Source: Thalassotalea sp. HSM 43
Lineage (GTDB): Bacteria > Pseudomonadota > Gammaproteobacteria > Enterobacterales > Alteromonadaceae
Length of the DNA stretch: 64,000 nucleotides
Assembly: GCF_004752005.1 (NCBI RefSeq)
Contig: NZ_CP038493.1
Span: 682,001-746,000, forward strand
Direction of reading: 5' to 3'
In this document: one piece after another, positions 35,579 through 43,526 of the stretch
Layout: each line of letters begins with the position of its first letter
Numbering within the stretch: the stretch's first letter is position 1
Position numbers and translations under genes: made by a program
Notes under the pieces: model-generated
What the model was told of the DNA's origin: nothing
Databases searched by the model: none
The model's input: only the letters and a program-made list of their open reading frames with translations

Positions 35579-35776
35579 TATCGCCTCTATTTGTTATTAT
35601 CACTCATCACTGGTACAACCAGTATAACGAATTAATGTAATATTTAAAGTGCTTTACCGCTTTATGATAATCAAGCCTAGTTTATCAACAATTACTGTTC
35701 GCTATTTAACCGCGTTGTTTTCAACCATAATTAACAGTACAATATACAATGTAAAGCGCGTTTAGCGTTTCACTTT

Positions 35777-36127
35777 GGGGCGGATCTAGGATTCGACGGG
35801 ATTCACGAAACCCAAGGTGCATGCCCAGGGGCGGTTGGCCTGGTAAAAAGCCGCAAAACTATAGTTGCAAACGACGAAACGTTCGCACTAGCAGCATAAT
35901 GCTAGCCATCCTCTCGAAGCTTCGCCTATTGGCTTGAGATGCGATGGTCATGAAAAATTGGCTAGCGAGGGAACTGCGTCTGACGGTGAACCGCGAAACA
36001 GTATCAGACTCACCAGAACGAAGCTTGTCGCTTGGCGTCTGACTGGTTAAATAAATGAGCGACTAAGCATGTAGTACCGAGGATGTAGGTTTTTCGGACG
36101 GGAGTTCAAATCTCCCCCGCTCCACCA
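35777..36127 (+). ncRNA. ssrA: tmRNA (transfer-messenger RNA)
   Basis: A 351-nt gene. The 5' GGGGCGG pairs with CCGCTCC just before the 3' ACCA, forming the tRNA-like acceptor, and GGAGTTCAAATCTCC is the T arm. The tag reading frame begins GCA AAC GAC at 35867 and ends TAA at 35899, giving ANDETFALAA. With SmpB it rescues stalled ribosomes and tags the nascent chain for ClpXP. The 3' CCA is encoded. A terminator follows at 36137. Confidence 0.97.
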
Positions 36128-36136
36128 ACTCCACAT

Positions 36137-36165
36137 AAAAAAGACGCCTAAGGGCGTCTTTTTTT
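36137..36165. terminator. Terminator after tmRNA
   Basis: AAAAAAGACGCC / GGCGTCTTTTTTT, a 6-bp GC-rich core extended by A-T pairs, directly downstream of ssrA. It can also serve the convergent lipoprotein gene. Confidence 0.88.
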
Positions 36166-36206
36166 GTATCGATACGCTCAATGACAATAGAGCGAGATAA
36201 CAACCG

Positions 36207-36542
36207 TTATTGCTTTTCAGCCGTAGGGCTTAAACCTTCAGAGCGATTATCAATGGCGTCATCGAGTTCAAAACCGCCATCCATCCAAGCACGTGCTTCT
36301 GATGCACTAAACTTAGCTTCAGACCACTCAATAATCATTTCTGGGTCGGTAATTTTTACCGCTTTCCATTCAGCATATTGTTCAGGTGTTACACGGTTTT
36401 CAGTTAAATAGTTTGCCGTTTCTACATCGACACCATTTGCTTTCCATTCGCCAATAGTCTCTTCAGACATGTTGTCCCAGGTTGCGGCACAACCGCTTAT
36501 CAATAAAGCGATTAGCAGCGTTGCAATTGTATTTTTCATCAT
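36207..36542 (-). CDS. Small lipoprotein with five 13-14-residue helical repeats
   Basis: This protein of 111 residues (110 if the second ATG, better spaced from AAGGA, is used) has lipobox ISGC (Cys18). The mature part is built of about five consecutive units beginning EWKANGVD, YLTENRVT, EWKAVKIT, EWSEAKFS and AWMDGGFE, each with a Trp or aromatic-like start, a turn, then a short helix. No Pfam family is recalled with confidence. A periplasmic or outer-membrane protein-interaction role is a guess. It is monocistronic. Confidence 0.75.
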   Translation of the reverse strand: MMKNTIATLLIALLISGCAATWDNMSEETIGEWKANGVDVETANYLTENRVTPEQYAEWKAVKITDPEMIIEWSEAKFSASEARAWMDGGFELDDAIDNRSEGLSPTAEKQ

Positions 36543-37030
36543 TGTTCCTTAGCGTTAATTTGACGTCAATTACTACACAGAGTTTGTGATACCTAGGGTT
36601 TATCTTGGTATCGGTAATCATTAAAAGTCGATTATGGCTTGGTCACGACCTTTGTTGATAAGTTGTTGTGTTAATAATAAAAATCCTAGTTGGTTTTATT
36701 AAAAACTCCACTTTTTTTGATTTAAAACGAGGCAATTAGCGTTTCGATTTGTGATCTTCTAATAGAAATTTCACCTTAGTGCCCGAATTATGGGCTTACA
36801 GAAACCTGTACTGCAAGATTGCACATTTGCATATAAATTAAGCAGCAGCATTTATCTAACATGTACATAGCGGTATTTATCGATTTGCAGCTAAACAAAG
36901 GCGTCTAAGCGCGGGTTATTTGCTTGCTTTTCAAGGTGATTTTTGTCATCTTAACAAGATAGCAACACCTATATAACAACAATAAATACTGTGGCATAAA
37001 ATGGATCGTCACAGTAATAGGGAAAAATCT
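36543..37030. other. Intergenic spacer, divergent promoters
   Basis: AT-rich region between the repeat-lipoprotein gene (minus) and the GGDEF/EAL gene (plus). I found no ORF with a plausible start and ribosome site, and no RNA gene. Confidence 0.55.
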
Positions 37031-39388
37031 ATGGCTCCTTTGTTTTCCAGTTTGCGCAGTCGCATCTTTGGTCTTTTCATTCTTTTACTGATCGCAGTAC
37101 AAACCGTTTCCTTTGTCACGTCTTATTATTCTAATAAACAACGTGCCGAACATCAGTTAGCAAGCGTATTATCTAACGCAGAACATTTATTAAAAGAAAA
37201 ACTACAAAGTCGCAGCTATTACTTATCTGCCTTTACTGAAATATCAGCAACCGACAGAGCCTTGGTTGAGCAATTTACGAGCGCACATCGAAATCTGTCT
37301 TTGCCTTTAAATAACCACAGAAAGCGCATTGATGCCGATATTGCCCTAGCTATCGATGTCGACGCGGTGATCATTGGACATTTGCAAGTAAAAGACAGCA
37401 ACAAAGAAATAAAGCGTGTTGAAAATGGTAATAAAATAAACGAGATATTTAGCCAAACTGATTGGCTCAAAGATCACCCTGTTGAAGTGTATTACGCTAA
37501 CAACAAACAAATTTACCAAATGGTGATTGCCCCCGTATTAGAAAAGTTTGAAATCGTCGGTCACATTGCATTGGGGTATGAAATCAATAAAGCACTGGCA
37601 AATGAGCTGGCAGGTTTAAGCAGTTTTTACGTTGGCTTTGCGTTGCAAGAACAAGAAAACTGGCAGTGGATTGCGCGAAATGATGCGATGCGTCAGGACA
37701 AGTTTATTATTGAAGGTGATTCACCACTGCAGGCGATGCAAGAAGGTTCTTTGATTGGTAAACATTTGCACTTGGGTGATATTAATAACGTCGCCGTTAA
37801 TGCGACCTTCTTTCAATCTCGTTCAAATCTTGTTGCGGCAATAAAACAAGACGGCTTTAATATCTTCCTACTAATCGCGTTAACGTTAGCAGCCTCTTTA
37901 TTTGGCGCGTATTTTATCGCTAATGGCGTCTCACGCCCAGTGCGCTCGTTTGTCGATTTAGCCAAACAAATTGCCCAAGGTAACTATAATTCGACGGCGC
38001 GTATTGGCAGTACCGATGAGTTAAATCAATTGGCTGCGCAATTTAGCGTGATGCAACAAGCAATTGAAGAACGTGAAAACGAAATTACTCGCCAAGCATT
38101 TAGTGACTTACTGTCAGGACTGCCAAACCGCAGTCAATTTTATCGTGAAATGCATGATATAAAGGAGCCTTACCTGCTATGCCAAATAAACGTACGCCGC
38201 ATATCAGAAATCAACGATACCTTAGGTCACGATGTCGGCGATGAAGTCATTCTTGAAATTGCCCATCGCCTTGGCAAACTGGAAAAACCTTTGTTCCACG
38301 TATCTGGTAATGGCTTTTTAATTCGTTTTGACCATCAAACCGAAAAAGACATCAAATCCACGGTAAGTCATATCAACCGTGTTATCGAGCCAAGCTTTAT
38401 TTATCAAAATATCTCTATTCATTTGCAGGTTAATATCGGTATTACCATCAGTGATGGTTGGTCACAGGCAAATCAGGTATTAAAAGAAGCCGACTCAGCG
38501 ATGCAAATCGCCAAACGTAAGAACTTAAAATATCAAATCTATGACCGTCAAATAGACTTAAATACACTTGATAGATTACAGCTAGTCAATCGCTTACGCG
38601 GTGCCATAGAGAATGATGAATTTTTATTATTCTTTCAGCCGAAATTAAATCTGGCGACCAATAATATCGAAGAAGTCGAAGCTTTATTACGCTGGAACCA
38701 CCCAGTTAACGGTCTTATTACACCAGACAGTTTCATTCATATTGCCGATCAGACCGGGCAAATGACGGCGTTAAGTAAGTGGGTCCTTAACGAAGCCATT
38801 GAGCAACACATATACTGGCGCAGCAAAGGCCTAGCATTAAATATTGCCATAAACATTTCCCCAGAGAACTTGCTCGACGATGAGTTCTGTCAATACTTAA
38901 TCGATACCTTAGCGAATGACGGCTCGTTGACAGATGCGTTGAGTTTTGAAATCACCGAAGATGCCTTTGTTGATCACAGTTCAAAAGCGGTTGATAACAT
39001 CATTATGTTGCGCACCCATGGCATTAATTTATCAATCGATGATTACGGCACCGGTTACTCGTCTTTAGCACAGTTGAAAAACTTACCAGTACAAGAGTTG
39101 AAGATAGACCGCGCCTTTATTGAGCATCTAATTCACCAACCACAAGATCAACTGATTGTTGAGTCGACGATTCAATTATCACATCAGCTTGGTTTAAAAG
39201 TTGTTGCTGAAGGCGTTGAAGATAAACTAACGCTAGACTGGTTACGAGACAAAAAATGTGAAACGGTGCAGGGGTATTACATCAGCCGACCGCTTTCGAG
39301 CGAAGATTTAGAGCAATGGCTTGAGAAAGGTGAATACAAGGTCAAACTGTTGGATCAACCAGCTAATTTATCCCTTGAAAACAAATAA
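37031..39388 (+). CDS. Membrane c-di-GMP phosphodiesterase with degenerate GGDEF and intact EAL domain
   Basis: The start at 37031 (785 residues) follows an AGGG site; an ATG at 37001 adds 10 residues. Layout: transmembrane helix about 10-35, extracytoplasmic sensor about 36-275, second helix about 277-300, HAMP (SRPVRSFVDLAKQIAQGNY), GGDEF domain about 355-510, EAL domain about 525-770. The GGDEF signature is SGNGF, so cyclase activity is probably lost. EAL residues look complete: EVEALLRW, NISPENLL, FEITEDAF, DDYGTGYSSL, LKIDRAF, EGVED. It is therefore likely a c-di-GMP phosphodiesterase controlled by an external signal. It lies among surface-structure genes but is monocistronic. Confidence 0.9.
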   Translation: MAPLFSSLRSRIFGLFILLLIAVQTVSFVTSYYSNKQRAEHQLASVLSNAEHLLKEKLQSRSYYLSAFTEISATDRALVEQFTSAHRNLSLPLNNHRKRIDADIALAIDVDAVIIGHLQVKDSNKEIKRVENGNKINEIFSQTDWLKDHPVEVYYANNKQIYQMVIAPVLEKFEIVGHIALGYEINKALANELAGLSSFYVGFALQEQENWQWIARNDAMRQDKFIIEGDSPLQAMQEGSLIGKHLHLGDINNVAVNATFFQSRSNLVAAIKQDGFNIFLLIALTLAASLFGAYFIANGVSRPVRSFVDLAKQIAQGNYNSTARIGSTDELNQLAAQFSVMQQAIEERENEITRQAFSDLLSGLPNRSQFYREMHDIKEPYLLCQINVRRISEINDTLGHDVGDEVILEIAHRLGKLEKPLFHVSGNGFLIRFDHQTEKDIKSTVSHINRVIEPSFIYQNISIHLQVNIGITISDGWSQANQVLKEADSAMQIAKRKNLKYQIYDRQIDLNTLDRLQLVNRLRGAIENDEFLLFFQPKLNLATNNIEEVEALLRWNHPVNGLITPDSFIHIADQTGQMTALSKWVLNEAIEQHIYWRSKGLALNIAINISPENLLDDEFCQYLIDTLANDGSLTDALSFEITEDAFVDHSSKAVDNIIMLRTHGINLSIDDYGTGYSSLAQLKNLPVQELKIDRAFIEHLIHQPQDQLIVESTIQLSHQLGLKVVAEGVEDKLTLDWLRDKKCETVQGYYISRPLSSEDLEQWLEKGEYKVKLLDQPANLSLENK

Positions 39389-39635
39389 CTAGTAAGCGCT
39401 ATACTGTAACCCATATGTAACTTTGTGTCGCATTTGTTATCCACCTTTGCTAGCATGCGGGCAGTTTACAGCGCGTAAAAACGATGATTGTTAACACTTT
39501 TTTACAGCGATGTTAATAGCAAACTATTAAAGTGAAATAGTTCGATATCAATAGGCCATGGTGAGCAGGTTTTTGCTTACCTAGTATATGCATATTGATG
39601 ATTTCCATTTGGGATGAAGACAGTTAAACAATCAT

Positions 39636-40466
39636 ATGACAGCCCGTATCATAAAAGCGGCACTAATTAGTGCTTTTTGCTCTGTTATGGCATTACCAGC
39701 ATTTGCAGAGCAACAAAAACAACAACCAATCGAAGAGTCATCACAAGACGTGGATGATACATTTTTCGCGATCAAATTTTCCGCTGGTAAGTATCACTTT
39801 GAATCGCCGTTAAATTTCAAAGAAGATGTTGAGTTTTATTTTCTTCCCACTTGGACTTTTTACTATAAAGATCTGTTTTTTATAGAAAATACCAAGATGG
39901 GTTTAAACCTTTACATCGACGCCGATGAGACTTCCACCACCATCGTTGATCTGGTGACAAGACATAACTTTGATGGCTTGTATTATCACATGGATGACGA
40001 TTTTGTCAGCTTTGTTGACCCAATGCTACCGCCATTTAACCACCCTTCGACTGATGCCCACTTAAGCTATTTAGGTGGTGTTGAAGTTAAGCATTATTAC
40101 GATAAAAACATCATCACCTTTGGTGTGTTTTCCGATATTTCCAATGTACACCATGGCGAAGAAGCGGAAGTGTCTTGGCAGCGAGTGCTGTTTAATAAAG
40201 GCACGGATTTTAAATTATCCGCAGAAGTTGGCGCACTCTACAAATCGGATCAAGTATTAGAGTATTACTACGGTTCGCCATTAGATGGTGACAATATCAA
40301 TTATTATTCTCGAATTGATGCCGCCTATGAGCTATCGGATGGTTTATATTTGGTGGCGAACTTCAAGTATGAACGTTTGTCGAGCAAAATCATTAGCTCA
40401 CAAGCGACCGATAAAAAGGAATTACAGAGCGGTTTCATTGGAATAAGTTGGTTAACGAATTGGTAA
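39636..40466 (+). CDS. MipA/OmpV family outer-membrane protein
   Basis: The 276-residue protein has a signal peptide (MALPAFAEQ, cleavage near 24) followed by alternating amphipathic beta-strands with many aromatics and a C-terminal ISWLTNW, like MipA/OmpV barrels. It heads a four-gene unit with the DUF3019 gene (13 bases), a response regulator and a kinase. Linkage to a two-component system suggests it is a target or part of the sensing pathway. Confidence 0.85.
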   Translation: MTARIIKAALISAFCSVMALPAFAEQQKQQPIEESSQDVDDTFFAIKFSAGKYHFESPLNFKEDVEFYFLPTWTFYYKDLFFIENTKMGLNLYIDADETSTTIVDLVTRHNFDGLYYHMDDDFVSFVDPMLPPFNHPSTDAHLSYLGGVEVKHYYDKNIITFGVFSDISNVHHGEEAEVSWQRVLFNKGTDFKLSAEVGALYKSDQVLEYYYGSPLDGDNINYYSRIDAAYELSDGLYLVANFKYERLSSKIISSQATDKKELQSGFIGISWLTNW

Positions 40467-40479
40467 ACCCTGTAATACT

Positions 40480-40866
40480 ATGAAATACAGCGTCAAGGTA
40501 CTTGCCTTATTAGCTTTGTTAATGTCTATGCCGAGCCTTGCTCAGGCAGATGAGACTGTGTTTAGCGTTATGCCAAACAAATGCATTGTTAAAAATAAAG
40601 GAGAGAGTTGTAACACCGAACTCACTCTGCAATGGCAATTACCCGACGCACAAAACATCTGCATTCTTAAAAATAATAACATCGTCCACTGTCAACAAAA
40701 TAGTAAACAAGGTTCATTTGTTTACCCGGTAGAGACGGCAGAAACATTGAATTTTAAATTGGTAGAAATGACCACCTTAACCGAGCTTTCGACCTTTAAA
40801 TTCAGTCTATTATACTTAGGTAAAACATCGGCGAAACGCCGCAAACTTCCTTGGCGATTGTTATAA
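40480..40866 (+). CDS. DUF3019 family secreted protein
   Basis: The 128-residue protein has a signal peptide (SLAQADE, about residue 23). The mature part is a small beta-rich domain with four Cys (CIVKNKGESC and NICILKNNNIVHC), probably two disulfides, matching DUF3019 as seen next to MipA and OmpR-type regulators in Alteromonadales. It could be a periplasmic accessory or sensor for the kinase; the function is unknown. The stop overlaps the regulator's ATG by one base (TAATG). Confidence 0.8.
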   Translation: MKYSVKVLALLALLMSMPSLAQADETVFSVMPNKCIVKNKGESCNTELTLQWQLPDAQNICILKNNNIVHCQQNSKQGSFVYPVETAETLNFKLVEMTTLTELSTFKFSLLYLGKTSAKRRKLPWRLL

Positions 40867-41600
40867 TGCAAGAATATGAACTACAAAAAATACTTCTCAT
40901 AGAAGATGATCACAAACTTGGTCTAAAGATAAAGCGATTTTTAGAGCAACATGATTACGAAGTTGAATGGCTTAATGGCGGCTCTTTGTTGGGTGTTGAC
41001 GCAAAAGTTAATGCCTTCGATGTGATATTGTGTGATATCGATTTACCTGACATGTCTGGCTTTGATATATGCAACCAATGGCGCGACAAGTTCGATGGTG
41101 CGTTTATCTTTATCACAGCCTTTACTGACTCAGATTGTCAAATTGAAGGCTTAGAAATGGGCGCAGATGATTTTATCGTCAAACCTTTTGTGCCGGATGT
41201 ATTGTTAGCTCGTGTTCGAACCGCAATTCGCAAATTAAAACTGTTCAAAGCAAAAGATGAATCACCTTCATCAACGCAAAGTGACGATGAGACACCGATT
41301 ACCCTACCTGAGCTGCACTTAACTCCAGCAACACAGCAAGTTAAAGTGGCTGATACCCTACTTAACCTCACGCAACAAGAGTTTAAAATCCTCTACTTAT
41401 TTGCCCGCAATTTTAATTATAAAGTGACCAGGGATGTGATCAGCAAGATCGTCATGAATCGTGAATATGATGGTTTTGATCGAAGTGTTGATGTCTATGT
41501 CAGCAAACTGCGTAAAAAGTTTAACACCATAAACGGTAACCCTTACCAAATTAATACCTTATGGGGTAAAGGTTACGTGCTTACTAATCAGGAAGATTAA
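40866..41600 (+). CDS. OmpR/RstA-family response regulator
   Basis: The start is the ATG at 40866, coupled to the DUF3019 stop (244 residues). The receiver domain covers about 7-120 with acidic pair IEDD, phosphoacceptor Asp57 (CDIDLPDMSG) and VKPF lysine. A linker of about 25 residues precedes a winged helix-turn-helix (LTQQEFKILYLFARN, VDVYVSKLRKKF). It likely controls the upstream mipA-DUF3019 genes and others. It is paired with the kinase 7 bases downstream. Confidence 0.92.
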   Translation: MQEYELQKILLIEDDHKLGLKIKRFLEQHDYEVEWLNGGSLLGVDAKVNAFDVILCDIDLPDMSGFDICNQWRDKFDGAFIFITAFTDSDCQIEGLEMGADDFIVKPFVPDVLLARVRTAIRKLKLFKAKDESPSSTQSDDETPITLPELHLTPATQQVKVADTLLNLTQQEFKILYLFARNFNYKVTRDVISKIVMNREYDGFDRSVDVYVSKLRKKFNTINGNPYQINTLWGKGYVLTNQED

Positions 41601-41607
41601 CAAATAA

Positions 41608-42795
41608 ATGAACAAGCAGTTTCTGCGTCTCACGCTATTTTTGGTGGCGTCGCTAATTATTTTAGCGCTAAGTCTCCAATTAGTATGGGAGTCCATTGAA
41701 CCAAGTGAGACGGTGATATCCGTCGATGATTTTTATCACTCGTCTATTGAACGTAAAGGCGATATCTTTACCATGGTGCCGTTAAACACCATTTCATTGC
41801 CAGCGGATATGCTTGAGCCGTTAAAAGGCGGTGAAATCATTCGTGTTGATGACGAACAAGATAACGCCTATTACTATAAGCTCCACAATAACGCGGTATT
41901 AATTTTAGGGCCGATTGTTGACGACGATCTGGGCCAAGACAGTCACCAGTTAGTGACTACATTATTTTATGCTGGCTGTGGTTTAATTATCTTATTCTGG
42001 TTTCGACCTGCTTTTGTCGATTTACGTAAATTATCGACCTCAGTTATGGAGTTCTCCAAAAACGCCAAATGGCAACACTTGCATTTAAAGCCTACCTCAA
42101 TTGCCTACCCTGCTGCCAATACCATCAATCAAATGGCTGAACGCATTGAGCAATTAATCGATTTGCAAAAAAATCTATCACGTATGGTCGGTCATGAAAT
42201 ACGTACCCCTCTGGCTCGTACTGGGTTTTCGATAGCCAGCTTAAAGCACGAGCCTAGCCTTGATGAATTGCTGTCTATTGAAGAAGACTTGCAAGAAATT
42301 GAAGATCTCACTGAAGAATTTTTGCAAATTACCAAGCTGGAATTCGACTCGAAAGACATTGTTTTAGTTAAGCAAAATGTTTATGCTCCAATCGAAGATT
42401 TAGTCAATAAATTACAAAAAGCATCACGCATTAATATCGTTATCGACATGGACAATAATGTCACTGCACCGGTCGAAACCAAAACCTTTAAACGTTTAAT
42501 GCAAAACTTGATCACCAATGCCTTAAAACACGCCAATGAACAAGTTGAGATACGCTTTAGCCAGGTCAACGATCAATTTACCATCAGTGTCAGCGACGAT
42601 GGCGGCGGCTTTGAACAAACCCAACAGCTTGATAAACCGTTTTATCAAGGCAACCCAAAAGTCGATGGTTATGGCCTAGGTCTTTCGATTGTTAAGATGA
42701 TTGCCGCTTGGTATCAAGGCGATATCCAATTCACCCAATCAAACACCTTAAATGGCGCTAAAGTCAGCTTTACTTGGCCTATAGACGAAGATTAA
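41608..42795 (+). CDS. RstB-like sensor histidine kinase
   Basis: The 395-residue protein has an N-terminal helix (7-27), a periplasmic domain of about 85 residues, a second helix (115-135), a HAMP-like stretch, HisKA with GHEIRTPLARTGFSI (His196), and HATPase with NLITNALKHA, VSDDGGGF and GYGLGLSIV. The H-box HEIRTPLART resembles RstB. The periplasmic domain is small. The signal is unknown; MipA and DUF3019 in the same unit suggest an envelope or cationic stress input. Confidence 0.92.
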   Translation: MNKQFLRLTLFLVASLIILALSLQLVWESIEPSETVISVDDFYHSSIERKGDIFTMVPLNTISLPADMLEPLKGGEIIRVDDEQDNAYYYKLHNNAVLILGPIVDDDLGQDSHQLVTTLFYAGCGLIILFWFRPAFVDLRKLSTSVMEFSKNAKWQHLHLKPTSIAYPAANTINQMAERIEQLIDLQKNLSRMVGHEIRTPLARTGFSIASLKHEPSLDELLSIEEDLQEIEDLTEEFLQITKLEFDSKDIVLVKQNVYAPIEDLVNKLQKASRINIVIDMDNNVTAPVETKTFKRLMQNLITNALKHANEQVEIRFSQVNDQFTISVSDDGGGFEQTQQLDKPFYQGNPKVDGYGLGLSIVKMIAAWYQGDIQFTQSNTLNGAKVSFTWPIDED

Positions 42796-43100
42796 TCACC
42801 TACATTGAATCTAATACCATAAGACTCTTTGATAGCAGCTTAGTAAGCTTTTAATGCGAATGACTATGATAGTTTAGTCATTATCGAATAATGGCAGCTA
42901 CGTGTCTCTTAAACGTATTCATCTGTCCAGCTGGTTACTAATCCATAAAGCGCATCCATAAAGCTCATCAGCATAGCTCAGAACGTGGTTTAAGCATATT
43001 TAAGCATAAATAACCCACTGTTTTCATCGGTAACAAAAAAGGCCAGAAATGAATTCTGGCCTTTTACTTTTACAAAAATCTAACTATCGATTGCTGTGCG
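42796..43100. other. Spacer between the kinase gene and pilE
   Basis: No gene is seen. It contains the bidirectional terminator at 43037-43065 between convergent units. Confidence 0.6.
43037..43065. terminator. Bidirectional terminator after the pilin operon and the kinase gene
   Basis: GGCCAGAA-ATGAA-TTCTGGCC with an A-tract before and T-tract after, 35 bases from the pilE stop. Confidence 0.82.
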
Positions 43101-43517
43101 TTACCAACAAGCGCTTGGCGCTTTTAACCCTTTTGGATTAGAGGCACTAAATGTTAACGTCATTGAGGTACAGCCGGTATCTTTGGCTTGCACTCCTTGA
43201 GCCGTTGCAGTAATAACATATGCGTTGCCACTTACACTGCCCAATGACAATTGATAATAACCATTGTCGGTTGTCGCACTGCCTCTCACCGTTTTAGCCG
43301 CACAGTTATTCGCAGAGCCAAAACTCGAACCATAAGTTGCGCAATTACCACGAAGTTTCTTTTGTTGAATTGCAATTTCATACATAGCGGTCTTCGCATC
43401 AGCACGCCGTGACTTCATCATCGAATCAGCAAAAGACGGGTAAGCAATGCCGGCAATAATGCCGACAATGGCAACAACAATCATTAATTCAATTAATGTA
43501 AAACCTTTAGCTCTCAT
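43101..43517 (-). CDS. pilE: Type IV minor pilin PilE
   Basis: The 138-residue protein has a type III signal peptide with cleavage MRAKG/FTLIEL, Glu5 present, and a 22-residue hydrophobic helix followed by a small beta-domain with four Cys (CATYGSSFGSANNC, then GC and CW at the C-terminus), a typical minor pilin. PilE-type minor pilins help prime type IVa pilus assembly with FimT/U, PilV, PilW and PilX. It is the last gene of cluster A, 9 bases after the large PilV-like gene. Confidence 0.9.
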   Translation of the reverse strand: MRAKGFTLIELMIVVAIVGIIAGIAYPSFADSMMKSRRADAKTAMYEIAIQQKKLRGNCATYGSSFGSANNCAAKTVRGSATTDNGYYQLSLGSVSGNAYVITATAQGVQAKDTGCTSMTLTFSASNPKGLKAPSACW

Positions 43518-43526
43518 TATTAACTC

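Noticed and set aside
35777-36165. tmRNA or tRNA-Arg 3' ends as prophage/island attachment sites
   Set aside because: No duplicated 3' end, integrase or foreign-looking block is visible next to either gene.
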